Shown here: positions 19,322 to 31,560 of the stretch, piece after piece
Position numbering within the stretch: the stretch's first letter is position 1
How the letters are laid out: the number at the start of each line of letters is the position of its first letter
Assembly: GCA_003427395.1 (NCBI GenBank)
Contig: BFEA01000283.1
Location: 944,519 to 987,948, forward strand
Direction: 5' to 3'
Source: Chara braunii
Taxonomy: Eukaryota; Streptophyta; Charophyceae; Charales; Characeae
DNA length: 43,430 nucleotides
Translations under genes and position numbers: made by a program
The notes under the pieces: model-generated
Databases searched by the model: none
Told to the model about the DNA's origin: nothing
The model's input: only the letters and a program-made list of their open reading frames with translations

Positions 19322-22300
19322 TTGCAGGCCCTTCCGAGGAGCCTGGATCTGATCAGCAGCGTGCTCTTGAAGCCCAAACTAATGTTGATTCCAAGGCTGA
19401 TGCAGTCTGAGCGTTGGGAGGAGTCTAAAGAGGTCGACCTCCACGCCCACATGGAGCATTGGCTGCAGCTCAAGCAGCAACGCGGTGTTCAAGGGAGCAT
19501 GGAGCTGATTTTCTTTAAACTACTCATTAACCGCCGATACATCCGTGTGCTGATTGGCAGTGGTTCGACCACTAATTTCTTCTCTCCGAACGGGACTCGT
19601 AAGGCGGGCCTGGGTATGAAGCAAGTGGAACTGCAGAACCCTTGCCGGACTCAGGTGGGCAACCAAGAGGTTGTCACTTCCACTCATACTGTCAAAGGTG
19701 TGCGCATCACCTTTGACAAAGATCGCACTATCACACATGAGCTAAATTTTTATGTCTTGGACAAGTGTCCTTTTGACGCGGTCATTGGCTTTGGCTGGCT
19801 AAAGGCTCATTGCCTAAGGACCAGGTGGGCAAACAATCAGTTCGTGGTACTTGATGCCAAGGGGAACGAGCGTACCGTCTTACTAGACGAGACGCGCGAG
19901 TTCCCTGTGACTCTTCTAAGTGCAAACAAATTCTGCAGGTCAGTGCGCAGGCGCAAGGAAGCTGAGTTTGTACATATAGCTCTTGTAAAGCCTCTCCATG
20001 TGCCTTCTCCTTTTGCTGCATTTTCTAAAGGTAACTCTACCTGTACTACTTCTGCTACTGCACCACCTACTTCTAATGTAAATAACCAACCTGTTTCTGA
20101 TCCAAATACCTCGAAACCGGTTGTGATTGCTGTAAATTCTCAATTTGGTTTTCTTTCCCCTGATGAGGATGATCCTCCACCAGAAATCCCAGCAAACATT
20201 CGCCATCTATTGGATCGATTTCCTGAAGTGTTGGCTGAACCTCGCGGAGTTCCCGAGCGTCCAGTCAAGCACAAAATCGAGATAATAGAAGGGAGTGTTC
20301 ATCCAAAGGGCTGCGTCTACCGCATGGGACAAGGCGAGTTGGAGGACCTGCAGAGACAAATTGATGATATGATTGATCGTGGATGGATTAGGCCTAGCGA
20401 GTCTGAATTTGGCGCACCTGTCTTGTTTGTGCCAAAAAAAGGAGGCAAACTCCGGATGTGCATTGATTATCGTGGCTTGAATCGAATTACAAGGAAAAAT
20501 GCCTACCCTTTGCCTCGTATAGATGATCTGTTAGATGCGGCCGGTGGTTGCAAAGTCTTCTCCAAGATCGACCTCAAGTCTGGCTACCACCAGATTGAAG
20601 TTGATCCGAGCGACCAGCACAAAACTGCGTTCAAGACACGCGATGGGCTATACGAATTCATCATTATGCCCTTAGGTCTGACGAATGCACCAGCCACATT
20701 TCAGTGNCTCATGGACAAGGTACTCCGCCATCAGCTTAACAGGTTTGTGGTTATGTACCTTGATGACATTCTGATTTTCAGCAAGTCCATGGATGAGCAC
20801 GTCAAGCATCTTGAGGAGGTTTTGCAAGTCCTCAAAGAAGCTCAACTGCACCTCAACTTGGAAAAATCTGAGTTTGGTAGGAACAGTGTCATCTATCTCG
20901 GGCACCGGTTGTCTGCAAACGGCCTTGAGCCGGAGGCAACCAAGGTTGACGTCATTCAAAGCTGGCCTCAACCAGCGAACGTACACGAACTGCGTTCTTT
21001 TCTCGGTTTGGCTTCTTATTACCGGAAGTTTGTACCCAAATTTTCTATTATTGCTCACCCGCTCTCAAGACTAACCAGCAAGAACGTTGCCTATGCATGG
21101 TGTGAGAAGTGTGAGTCTGCGTTCCAAGCCTTGAAAGAGGCATTGGTGAGTCATTATGTGCTTCGCATTGCGGACCTCAACCTCACGTTCGTAGTTACTA
21201 CGGATGCGAGCCAGTTCGGGATTGGTGCAGTGCTGCAACAAGATGATGGTGATCGCCTGCGTCCGCTCGAGTATTACATCAAAAAGGTAGCTACTTCCAC
21301 GTATATGCGTGAGCTTTACGCCCTGCGCGAAGCCCTCGCACATTGGAAGCACTACCTCTTGGGTCGCCACTTCAAGGTCTACTCTGATCATTAGACCTTG
21401 CAGTGGATTCAGACACAATCTGAACTCTCTCCTACATTGACCCGCTGGTTGCATGATATTGATGTCTACAGTTTTGAGTTGAAACATAAGAAAGGCTGTT
21501 ATAACCGTATCGCTGATGCTTTGTCGCGCCATCCCGAGTATTTGACTTGCCTTGTGGATTCATACGACCTCCGAAGGAAACTGAAGGAGGATCTGATTGA
21601 ACACACCGCCAAGGATCCGGACCTCAGTCCCATCCTTGAGCAGCTCAAGGCTGACCCTAAGAGTCAGCCTGATTTTCACGAATGCGAGGGTCTTGTGTTC
21701 CGCCGGTATGGAAAGTTTGATCGTTTGTGTGTACCCAACCATGCGCCTCTCCGAACTCATTTCTTGGATTTGGCGCATGGTCGGAGTGGACATTTTGGCT
21801 TTGAGAAGACTTATGGAAGTCTTCTGTAGCAATTTGATTGGCCAGGAATAAAAGGATCTGCTTAGAAATTCATTGTTGAATGTCAGGTATGCCAAAGAAT
21901 CAAGGCCCACAGGCATAAGCCTTATGGCCTACTGAGACCTCTCCCCATTCCTGATGGACCCGGTGAATCGATTTCCATCGACTTCACGGACATGGGAAAG
22001 GTGAGTGAGGCTGGGAATTCACAAGTCATGGTCATTGTGGACCGCTTCTCCAAATTTCTGAACTTGATTCCTCTCCCTCCTCATGCCCCGACTGAACTTG
22101 TCATAGAAGAATCCCATCAGCAGTACATTCTGCAGTCCGGCGTCCCAAAAACTATTGTGAGTGATCGGGACACCAGATTCATCAGCAAAGATTGGAAAGA
22201 CTTCACGTCTCAGATCTACGACATCAAACCGAATAGGACTTCTGGTCGACACCCCGAAGCCAACGGATTGGCCGAGGAGATCAACCAGACTGTCATCCAA

Positions 22301-23113
22301 CTTCTACGCGCACTGATTGTTCCAGATCAGAACACATGGGACAAGGAATTACACAAAGTGAAGGGGCTGTACAACAACTCCATTCACTCTGCAACTGGTG
22401 TGACACCAAATTAGTTGCAGTATGGATGGCCAATGCGTAATCCACTCTCCTATTTGTTCGCCGAACGGTCACCTGGTCTGATGCCCGGCATGCCTGGCTA
22501 CAATGCCAAGTACGCACGCTTGCTCAAAGCTGCTACAACAGCTATGAACAAGCGTCAGCATGCCATGATCAAACATGCCAATAAGTTGCACAAAGAAGAA
22601 AAATTAAAAGTAGGAGATTATATTTGGGTCAAAATGTCTAAGCTTTCTGATGCAGAGGGCATATCACGGAAGCTTCTTCCATTTCTGAAGGTAGTCGGGG
22701 ATGACTTTGGCCCTTCATTTGTGATTGACGTGCATCCTCATCTGCGCACGTATCCAGTCTTTCATGCGTCCAAACTATTCCCACACATTGATGATGAGAC
22801 CTTTCCTTTCCGGGACCTGCTGATACCTCGCCCTATCGACGGCGGCCATGAGATAGAAAGAATTGTATCTCACGAGGGCAGAGGGAGGAACAAACAGTAT
22901 AAGGTCCACTTCCTCTACCACCCGTTGACTGAATTCTTCTGGATCGACCGGAAAGAGCTCCTAAAGAGTGCTCCCCGTGTTGTGAATGCTTACGAAAGAG
23001 AGATCACCGAGGGACAGACCGCTAAGTTCGTAGCAACAATGACTCCTCATGAATTGACCAAGTCTCTTTTTCTGATGTACTCATACGATGCGTTCTATAC
23101 CGACTCTGACTGA
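19322..23113 (+). pseudogene. pol: Element B pol: PR-RT-RNase H-integrase-chromodomain with TAG stops
   Basis: One uninterrupted frame apart from four TAG codons (21392, 21827, 21863, 22412). The protease segment reads [10 protein letters not shown], where the catalytic Asp is Gly. RT shows [30 protein letters not shown] and the YLDD box (about 20757-20768). RNase H has TTDASQFGIGAVL, YMRELYAL and VYSDH, then the first TAG. Integrase has SIDFTDMG, SDRDTRF and HPEANGLAEE, which supply the D,D,E residues. The C-terminus has IWVKMSKL and a chromodomain (HEIERIV, YHPLTEFFWIDRKEL). One base at 20707 is N. The product would copy and integrate the element, but the stops and the protease change make this copy inactive. 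Confidence 0.88.
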
Positions 23114-23140
23114 GTTACTCGCTCGAAGGGACCTCGCTCT

Positions 23141-23154
23141 CGAGAGGGGAGTAA
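23141..23154 (+). promoter_or_regulatory. Polypurine tract of element B
   Basis: CGAGAGGGGAGTAA lies immediately before the second LTR start TGTAATG, the expected position for plus-strand priming. Confidence 0.65.
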
Positions 23155-24381
23155 TGTAATGACCCGCCAAAAACACAGACTGGGAACACTGCTGATTTCT
23201 GGGATTTGCCAATGGAATGAATGCCTTGCTGTGATTCCCGCATTCTGCTGTGGTCCCAAGTCTGTGTGTATGCGTGCCTGCTGGTTTGCATGCTTGTTTG
23301 AGTGCTTGCCAGTTGTGTGTGTGTGCGTGCCTGCTGGTTTGCATGCCTGTCTGAGTGCTTGCTGGTTGGGTATGTTTGTGTGACCCGCAAGGGTACTTGT
23401 TGGTTGCAAGGCCCACCGGGCCGGTACTTACCTGTGGTCGTGACTTTGAAGGGTTGCGAGGGGGCAAACATGCCGGTAGCGGGGAGTAGGCCCACGACAC
23501 TTAGAGCAGCTGGGGAAGAACACTCAAGTAGCAAGTAGGCCGAGCAAAAGAAGACAAAAAGTTGGCATTTTTAGAGGCCCAGTAGCGGTAGGTTAGTAGT
23601 AGGCCGGTACCAGTCCAAGTAGCCCGGGTCTAGGGCCTGTGCGGACAATAACAGAGCCTGCAATGATGTTTCCCTCCAAAAGGGAGGAGGTACCGGTTGC
23701 TGGGAGACCGCTTGGCCTAGGAAGTCACCCCCCAGGAGGCCGATAGGCCGCTATATCTTCAGGAAGAGCGGAGAGCTCTTCCTCATTTGCGGTATGCAAG
23801 GATTGGCGACATGCTGCTGGAGCGCAGCGCTGGACTGAAGCAGCGCTGCTTGGAGGTGAAGGTCCGCTGGGGCTCAGCCTGGCTATGGCGAGCACCCCAG
23901 CTTGAGGAGGAGGAAGAAGGGGGCATGGTAGGAGAGTGGTAGGGCACTTACCTGGCTATGGTGGACACCGTCTTCATCACCTTGTCGGGCGCTGCATCTG
24001 GAAGGCCCCAGTTGGGGTAGCGCTGCACCAGGGCAGCTCGTGGCAGAGTCAGGCATAGCGGACCAAGCCAAGCAGCGACATAGCTGCTTTGGGTTGTCTT
24101 TCGAACATAAGGGCAGCATCATAGCTGCCTCCCAGTAGTCCGCCATGGCCTATGCATGGGAGAGGAGGATGAAGGAGGGAAGCCATGGCCATGGTGGACT
24201 TTCTTGTTAATGTTGTTGTTGTTGTGAGTTGAGTCAGCAGTAAGAGGGAACTTCGGACATTGATTCTGGTTCATCCATTCATTGTTATTATTATTAATGA
24301 GAGAAGAATAAGACTNGTGAAGAGAAGGAGGAAGGAGGAAGGTGGAGAGAGAAGGGGGAATTGTCATTGGTCTTGCTGGTG

Positions 24382-24413
<32 letters not shown>

Positions 24414-24486
24414 CTTCTTCTTCTTCTTCTTCTTCTTCTTCTCCTCTGGTCTTTATCTCTTTGCAAGTGCTTTCATTTCTTTCGCA
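23155..24486 (+). repeat. Second LTR of element B
   Basis: It lies after the polypurine tract and is the 3' LTR of copy 1 and formally the 5' LTR of copy 2. It starts TGTAATGACC and includes the CTT array (about 24385-24442). Unlike the first LTR it has only one ambiguous base (24316). Confidence 0.75.
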
Positions 24487-25810
24487 ATTGGGTGTACTTG
24501 CTGGCGAGAGGTGTTAGTCGCCCTAACCCTAATTCCGAATTAGGTTAAGGCTAACCTAATCTCGGATTAGGGTTGGGAAGTTAGGGTTAAGTGGGGCAGC
24601 GAGGTATGGGGATGCTGCCCCCACCTGGTTAGGTCATGTAGGGTCGACATTGGACCCAACCAGGTTGCTTGAGTGAATGTATGGGGTGGCGAGACACAAA
24701 GGAGGCTGTTTGGAGTAAGCGAGAGGGAGTAGAGAGTGAGAGGTACTCACACCTAGAATCAGGACTTCAGGAAGACATTGAGTGACTTTTGGGCTTCCCC
24801 TCAAGAGGGAGACTTGATCGGAGGCTGCCATATCTGCATCGGAATGCTGCAAGTTGCTACTTTGGTCTTTAGACATCGACGGGGGATCCGACTTTGCAAT
24901 ATGGGTGTAGGAAGGCCCTCTTAGTCATCCTAGGACACTTCGTGTAGTGGTAGCTAGGGGTCAGGAGGACTTATATGAGAGGGGAGTGACTCGTTATCCA
25001 TCTTTGGAGGTCGGGCCTCACAGGTAAGTGTCGTGTGACCTGGGTAAGCCCGTGGGAGGTTGCTTGGTGCTTCATGGCCTGTTGGGGGTGTGCTGGGTTC
25101 TCTTCCTCTTCTCTGCGGTCTTAGTTGTGTGTGTGAGCTTGTGGATTGCTTTCTCACCTGATGGATGGATGGATGATGTATCTGCTCTAAATGACATATC
25201 TTTCTACGGTGGATTGTCTTTTCATTTCTGAACGGCTGTAGACGTAAGTTCTTGCTGAAAGTTGTCTTTTCCTTTTCAGTACGGTAGAGGCAGTTTGGGA
25301 CGACTTGGTACCCCTATCACGTTGGTCCTGGTCCACGGCCTACTTGGGACCACTCGGGACCCTGTGGGACCAGGCCCAACGGGACAGGACCTTTTGGGCC
25401 CAGATCTGTTGCCGCCAGTGCATTTCTAGGGGGACGTACGGACAGCAAGGGCATTCCTTTCAAGGGGATTTTGACTGGCCTTACTGCATGTTAGCACATA
25501 CTGCCCCCCGTCTGACTCGGCGACGATCGGCACCCCGCAAAATCTCCATTGCTGCAGATTAGTCTTCTTCGTCTGATTTATTGTGATGCATGTCCCCTGT
25601 CAGGTTAGACAAGAGGGGATTTCCAGCTGATCTGATCGGGCCCGTACTATAAATCAGACCTCTCTGCTGTTTTATTTTTTTTATTTAGTTTATTTCTTTA
25701 TTCTTCTGCTGCGTGCCACGCTCTAAGTCCAAATGATTCGCTGCTCCGGCTAGGAGTTCTACCTTCTTCTCTGAGTGGTTTTCAGTTTGTTTCTTTCATC
25801 TGAACTATCT
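24487..25810 (+). other. Leader of element B copy 2
   Basis: It has the same content as the first leader: hairpin 24525-24574, probable intron 25024-25279, diverged PBS-like site near 24898. No gene. Confidence 0.6.
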
Positions 25811-26838
25811 ATGTCAAGTATTGAGACGCGTGCGCAGACAGCGAAAAGAGAAGAAAGGGAGAGAGAAGGTGTTTTGTTTGAGAGTGTGAGGAGGGGCAAG
25901 AGGAGTGTTTGTCCAAACGTAAGGAGAGAGCGGACCCCTCTTGAGAGTTCTACTGACACCCCTTCCTCCAGCATGGCGGTCATCACATCTGCCCAATGGC
26001 AGACCACATTGAGCTCCAAGCTGTTGCTGCATGCTATGAACGCATAGACCTGACTGATTGGCTGAAGGTCACCCCTGTCTGCGCTCTTGAGGATCTTCTC
26101 GTTGACCGGTACCAAGATAAACATGCTGCGCTCAAGGCTAGGCTGAAGCTTGAGGCCCCAAAGGGCCAAATTTGGAGGTCATCCATCCAGGCTTTGGAAC
26201 AACACTTGACTGGTCTGTTCACCACTCCGGATCTGGGAATGACTGACGTATCTTATATGGATGTAGTCATGGGAGTGGCCCCTAAAGAATACCTCTCCCT
26301 GCTAGCACTCAAGGACCATGCCACCTGGCGAGAGCTCATGAAGGACCTAGTCAACCTAGAGGCCAAGGACCTCGTCAGGCGCAAGAAGGCGCCCGCTGCA
26401 GGTGGGAAACCACAACGCAAGCGGTTTGGAAGCAGCAACCAGCTTGCGCTGCATGATCATCGGGAGGCTGAAGATCAGTCCTATGCGGATGATCTGTCTC
26501 TAGATGACGATCTAGAGTCGGATTCCGATACGGGCTGTTCCGCATCAGCCATTGAGTGTGACAGAAATGACGATGGAAAACTTAATGCATTCAGAAAGAC
26601 TGCTGCAAATAAGGGGCCTAACCGTGGTTCGGGTAAGGGAACTGTCTTACACCTTCCCAAAAATGCTAAGATCCCTGAGAAACCGGAGGACGCTTCTACC
26701 AAGCCTTGGGAAGCCCTCCACATTAGCCAAAAAGAATGGGAAAGAAGGTCCAAACTGCGCGTATGCTTGCATTGTCAAAAGCCTGGGCATGCTGTGCAGG
26801 ATTGCTATCGCCTTCAGGGAAACAGGCAAGGGGCGTAG
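25811..26838 (+). pseudogene. gag: Element B copy 2 gag (same internal deletion)
   Basis: Identical in translation to the gag at 18249-19276, including the internal deletion, the frame change near 26012 and the intact CCHC knuckle. The frameshift heptamer GGGAAAC is at 26817-26823 and the TAG at 26836-26838. Confidence 0.8.
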
Positions 26839-26874
26839 AGGAGTCATCAGCACTCTCTACAGCAAGGGAAGCTG
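26817..26874 (+). promoter_or_regulatory. Probable -1 ribosomal frameshift signal, copy 2
   Basis: Exact duplicate of the signal at 19255-19312. It adds no independent evidence for conservation. Confidence 0.6.
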
Positions 26875-26883
26875 GGCAGTCAG

Positions 26884-28410
26884 TTGCAGGCCCTTCCGAG
26901 GAGCCTGGATCTGATCAGCAGCGTGCTCTTGAAGCCCAAACTAATGTTGATTCCAAGGCTGATGCAGTCTGAGCGTTGGGAGGAGTCTAAAGAGGTCGAC
27001 CTCCACGCCCACATGGAGCATTGGCTGCAGCTCAAGCAGCAACGCGGTGTTCAAGGGAGCATGGAGCTGATTTTCTTTAAACTACTCATTAACCGCCGAT
27101 ACATCCGTGTGCTGATTGGCAGTGGTTCGACCACTAATTTCTTCTCTCCGAACGGGACTCGTAAGGCGGGCCTGGGTATGAAGCAAGTGGAACTGCAGAA
27201 CCCTTGCCGGACTCAGGTGGGCAACCAAGAGGTTGTCACTTCCACTCATACTGTCAAAGGTGTGCGCATCACCTTTGACAAAGATCGCACTATCACACAT
27301 GAGCTAAATTTTTATGTCTTGGACAAGTGTCCTTTTGACGCGGTCATTGGCTTTGGCTGGCTAAAGGCTCATTGCCTAAGGACCAGGTGGGCAAACAATC
27401 AGTTCGTGGTACTTGATGCCAAGGGGAACGAGCGTACCGTCTTACTAGACGAGACGCGCGAGTTCCCTGTGACTCTTCTAAGTGCAAACAAATTCTGCAG
27501 GTCAGTGCGCAGGCGCAAGGAAGCTGAGTTTGTACATATAGCTCTTGTAAAGCCTCTCCATGTGCCTTCTCCTTTTGCTGCATTTTCTAAAGGTAACTCT
27601 ACCTGTACTACTTCTGCTACTGCACCACCTACTTCTAATGTAAATAACCAACCTGTTTCTGATCCAAATACCTCGAAACCGGTTGTGATTGCTGTAAATT
27701 CTCAATTTGGTTTTCTTTCCCCTGATGAGGATGATCCTCCACCAGAAATCCCAGCAAACATTCGCCATCTATTGGATCGATTTCCTGAAGTGTTGGCTGA
27801 ACCTCGCGGAGTTCCCGAGCGTCCAGTCAAGCACAAAATCGAGATAATAGAAGGGAGTGTTCATCCAAAGGGCTGCGTCTACCGCATGGGACAAGGCGAG
27901 TTGGAGGACCTGCAGAGACAAATTGATGATATGATTGATCGTGGATGGATTAGGCCTAGCGAGTCTGAATTTGGCGCACCTGTCTTGTTTGTGCCAAAAA
28001 AAGGAGGCAAACTCCGGATGTGCATTGATTATCGTGGCTTGAATCGAATTACAAGGAAAAATGCCTACCCTTTGCCTCGTATAGATGATCTGTTAGATGC
28101 GGCCGGTGGTTGCAAAGTCTTCTCCAAGATCGACCTCAAGTCTGGCTACCACCAGATTGAAGTTGATCCGAGCGACCAGCACAAAACTGCGTTCAAGACA
28201 CGCGATGGGCTATACGAATTCATCATTATGCCCTTAGGTCTGACGAATGCACCAGCCACATTTCAGTGTCTCATGGACAAGGTACTCCGCCATCAGCTTA
28301 ACAGGTTTGTGGTTATGTACCTTGATGACATTCTGATTTTCAGCAAGTCCATGGATGAGCACGTCAAGCATCTTGAGGAGGTTTTGCAAGTCCTCAAAGA
28401 AGCTCAACTG
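26884..28410 (+). pseudogene. pol: Element B copy 2 pol, truncated in RT
   Basis: It carries the same protease (Gly in place of the catalytic Asp) and RT up to just past the YLDD box. The frame then enters the N gap after a conserved KEAQL segment. RNase H, integrase and chromodomain are missing. The base that is N at 20707 is T here (28269). Confidence 0.85.
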
Positions 28411-28430
28411 NNNNNNNNNNNNNNNNNNNN
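28411..28430. other. Assembly gap of 20 Ns
   Basis: Twenty Ns sit between the truncated element B pol and a poly-A run. Twenty is a likely placeholder length, so the adjacency across it is not certain. Confidence 0.9.
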
Positions 28431-28797
28431 AAAAAAAAAAAAAAAAAAACAATACGAAACAAAACGACAATATATGAGAAATATGAAAAATATAATATAT
28501 TAAAACACGAAAACAAAAAATAAAAAAAAGGGGGTCGGACACAAACTGACACGGAAAGGCTATCGACAGCGGGCGCGTCGAGATATTCATCCGCATCGAC
28601 GCCCGCCGTGTACCCGGCCCCGTGGGCGCGGTCTCGTGTTTAGTGGCGCGCTGTGAACAATTTGGTACGTGCGCCACTCTGCACGCCCACCCGCCGTCGA
28701 TCGCCTTCATCCGCCGGCCCGCGCCGAAACTTCGACCCCAAATCCGGCGCGCAGCGGACCATCGACCTCCCCCCCGCGGCCAATGTTGCTTAAGGGT
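28431..28797. other. Unassigned segment: A-rich, then GC-rich
   Basis: Starts with 19 As, continues AT-rich to about 28530, then becomes GC-rich with many CG dinucleotides (CGGGCGCGTCG and similar). It joins element F pol mid-codon near 28797. No coding frame or known terminal repeat was recognised. It is unlike every other part of the window and could be a distinct transposon or a mis-joined contig. Confidence 0.4.
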
Positions 28798-31560
28798 TAG
28801 GATGACTTGTGAATAGTCGTTCTTACTTACCTTACCCATGTCGATGAAGTCGATAGAGACAAACTCCCCGAAACCATCGGGAATGAGAAGGGGTGTTGGT
28901 AGCCCCATGGGTTTTTGTCTACATGGTTGGATTCGTTGACAAACTTAATATTCACCCACAAAACTTTCAGCAGATCCCTTCATGTCAGGCCAATCAATTT
29001 GTCTCACTAGGTTCCCGTATGTCTTTGCCATGCCGAAGTGTCCACTCAGGCCATGAGCCAAATCCAGAAAGCGCGTGCGGAGAGGCTCATGGTTGGGCAC
29101 GCACAAACGGTTATGATTCCCACAAGGACGAAAATTCAGTCCTCCGTACTTGTGAAAATCAGGTTGATTGCTGGGGTCAGCCCGTAGCTGCTCAAGGATG
29201 GGACTAAGGTCTGGATCCTTGGCAGTGTGCTCTACGATCTCCTCCTTCAATTTCTTTCGGAGGTCGTAGGAATTCACAAGGCAAGTCATGTACTCAGGAT
29301 GGCGAGACAATGTGTCAACGACTCGATTATAACAACCATTTTTGTGCCTTAACTCAAAGTCGAAAATGTCAATTTCACGGAACCAGCGAAGTAAAGTAGG
29401 GGACAGGGTAGTTTGCTCTTTGATCCACTTCGAGTCTCATGATCTGAGAACACTTTGAAGTGGCATCCCAAAAGATAGTGTTTCCAATGGTCCAAGGTCA
29501 TGCGCACAGCATAGAGCTCGCGCATGTAGGTGGAAGTGGCTACCTTTACGCTGGGCATGCGTTTGCTGTAGAATTCGAGCGGTCACAAGCCATCGTCGTC
29601 ATCTTGTTGCAACACTGCACCAATTTCACACTGGCTTGCATCCGTAGTAACTACGAATGTCAGTTTGGAATCTGCAATGCGGAGTACAGGGTAACTCACC
29701 AAAGCTTCTTTCAAAACTTGAAAGCCGTCCTTGCATGCGGTGTCCCAAGAGTAGGGAACATTCTTACTTGTTAACCGGGATAACTGGCGAGCAACAATGG
29801 AGAACCAGGGCACAAACTTCCGGTAGTACGACGCGAGACCAAGGAAAGAGCGCAATTCACAGATGTTCGCGGGCTGAGGTGTATTGCGTATAACTTCAAC
29901 CTTGGTTGCCTCAGGCTCTAGGCCTGCAGCAGACAACCGATGCCCAAGATAAACGACGATATCCCTCCCAAACTCAGATTTCTCTAAGTTGAGAAGGAGT
30001 TGCGTTTTCTTGAGGATGGTGAACACTTCCTCAAGGTGCTTTATGCGTTCCTCCATAAATTTGTTAAAGATCAGTATATCATCAAGGTATACCACCACGA
30101 ACCGACCAGTCTGTTTGCGGAGGACCTTGTCCATGAGGCTTTAAAAGGTGGTTGGTGCATTCGTGAGACCAAGGGCATTACAGTAAGCTCGTAAAGCCCA
30201 ACGCTTGTTTTGAACGCAGCCTTATGCTGGTCCGCAAGATCGACTTCAATCTGGTGATAGCCAGACTTGAGGTCGATCTTGGAGAAGACCTTGCACCCAC
30301 CTGCAACATCAAGCAAGTCATCTATGCGAGGCAATGGATAGGCGTTCTTTCTTGTGATGCAGTTTAGACCGCGATAGTCAATACACATGCGGAGTTTGCC
30401 TCCTTTCTTTGGGACAAACAAAACAGGGGCACCAAATTCAGACTCACTAGGCTTGATTCAACCCTTGTCTATCATTTCATCAATCTGTCGTCGGAGTTCT
30501 TCCAACTTGCCGGATCCCATTCGGTATACGCAACCCTTTGGAGGAACAACACCTTCGGCCAACTCGATGGTGTGTCGGACCGATCGCGTGGGAACTCCAC
30601 GTGGTTCGGCCAGAACTTCTCGGAACCGATCAAGTAGGTTTTGGATGTTTGTTGGGACCGATGGGGGTGAAGGGTCAGCAAAGGGATCACCTAGATCAGG
30701 TCGCAGGTTGCGAATGGATGCAAATCTGAAGTAGGATCATTTAGATTAGGGGTAGGTAAAGAAGTAGAGGGGCTAGAAGTAGAATCACTCGATGAAGTAG
30801 TATTGGTACTAGCCGTAAAAGTAGATGGCACATGAGTAGGACGAGCAAAGGCAACATACAATTGTTCATTCTCCTTGTGCTTGCGCCATTTCTTGCAGAA
30901 CCGCATGGCATTCAGAAAAGTCACTAGGGACTCGCGCTTCTCATCCAAGAGGACGGAAACCTCGTTCCCTTGAGCATCTTTGACCATGAAAAGTGACTCC
31001 TTCCACTTGGTCCATTCGCATCGGGACTATAACCAGTCCAAGCCAAGGACAACGTCAAAGGGACACTTGTCAAGGATATAGAAGTTCAAAGCGTGGGTGA
31101 CGATTTTGTCCTTGTCAAAGGTAGTGCGCGCACCTTTGACTGCATGCGTAGAGAAGACAACTTCCTTGTTGCCTACTTGGGTCCAACAAGGGTTCTGCAA
31201 AGGCACTTGCTTCATTCCCAAGCCCACTTTGCTTATCCCGTGTGGTGACATAAAGTTAGTAGTCGTCCCACAATCAATCAAGACACGGAGATAGCGGTGG
31301 TTTATGAAAAGTTAGAAGAAGATCAGCTCCACTGTCCCTTGGGCACGCTGATGTTTCATCTTAGCCCAATGTTCCAAGTGGTAGTGGAAGTCAACCGCCT
31401 CAGACTCCTCCCAAGGCTCGACATACAAAGCATGTCACACTTCAGCCTTGGAATCAACAGATGATTGGGCTTCAAGGGAGGACTGCTGATTTGCATCAGA
31501 TTCAGTCTCCCTTGTCGTAGAGGATGCTGAAGTCAACTCTATGTCGGGTTCTGGTTTCCC
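28798..31560 (-). pseudogene. pol: Element F pol: PR, RT, RNase H, integrase start; broken
   Basis: The minus strand is in the -1 frame after the gag heptamer. Protease (31281-31027) has LIDCGTTTNF. RT is split by a frameshift: 30421-30071 has [14 protein letters not shown] and [10 protein letters not shown], and 30134-29583 has the YLDD box, FLGLASYYRKF and RNase H TTDASQCEIGAVL. The RNase H end is degraded in 29558-29349. 29310-28945 carries the spacer and the integrase zinc-binding region (GHFGMAKTYGNL). 28908 to about 28798 carries SIDFIDMGK, where the sequence breaks off. An in-frame TGA lies between the frameshift site and protease. The rest of integrase and the chromodomain are lost. 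Confidence 0.85.
31501..31560 (-). promoter_or_regulatory. Probable -1 ribosomal frameshift signal, element F
   Basis: The minus strand carries GGGAAAC (31560-31554), read CAG GGA AAC in gag, four codons before TAG (31541-31539). The stem TAGAG (31541-31537)/CTCTA (31522-31518) can form. The loop TTCAG (31531-31527) is complementary to CTGAA (31505-31501). The pairings sit where they do in A although the loop bases differ. Confidence 0.65.

Larger units (their letters stand above)
15593..24486 (+). mobile_element. Element B copy 1: family I retrotransposon with both LTRs
   Basis: LTR (15593-16924), leader (16925-18248), gag (18249-19276), pol to 23113, polypurine tract, and LTR (23155-24486), all on the plus strand. 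The body then repeats exactly from 24487 at an offset of 7562. B is the best-preserved family I pol here, but it has an internal gag deletion, several TAG stops and a protease active-site change. Confidence 0.85.
23155..28410 (+). mobile_element. Element B copy 2: LTR, leader, gag and part of pol, cut by a gap
   Basis: The sequence from 23155 repeats that from 15593 at a constant offset of 7562 with no indels seen. The first 440 bases differ at about 18 positions. From about 16190/23752 onward I see no differences except resolved Ns. The ambiguous base at 16754 recurs at 24316. Copy 2 ends at 28410 in the RT domain, at a 20-N gap. It may be a real tandem made by recombination, or an assembly duplication. 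Confidence 0.75.
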
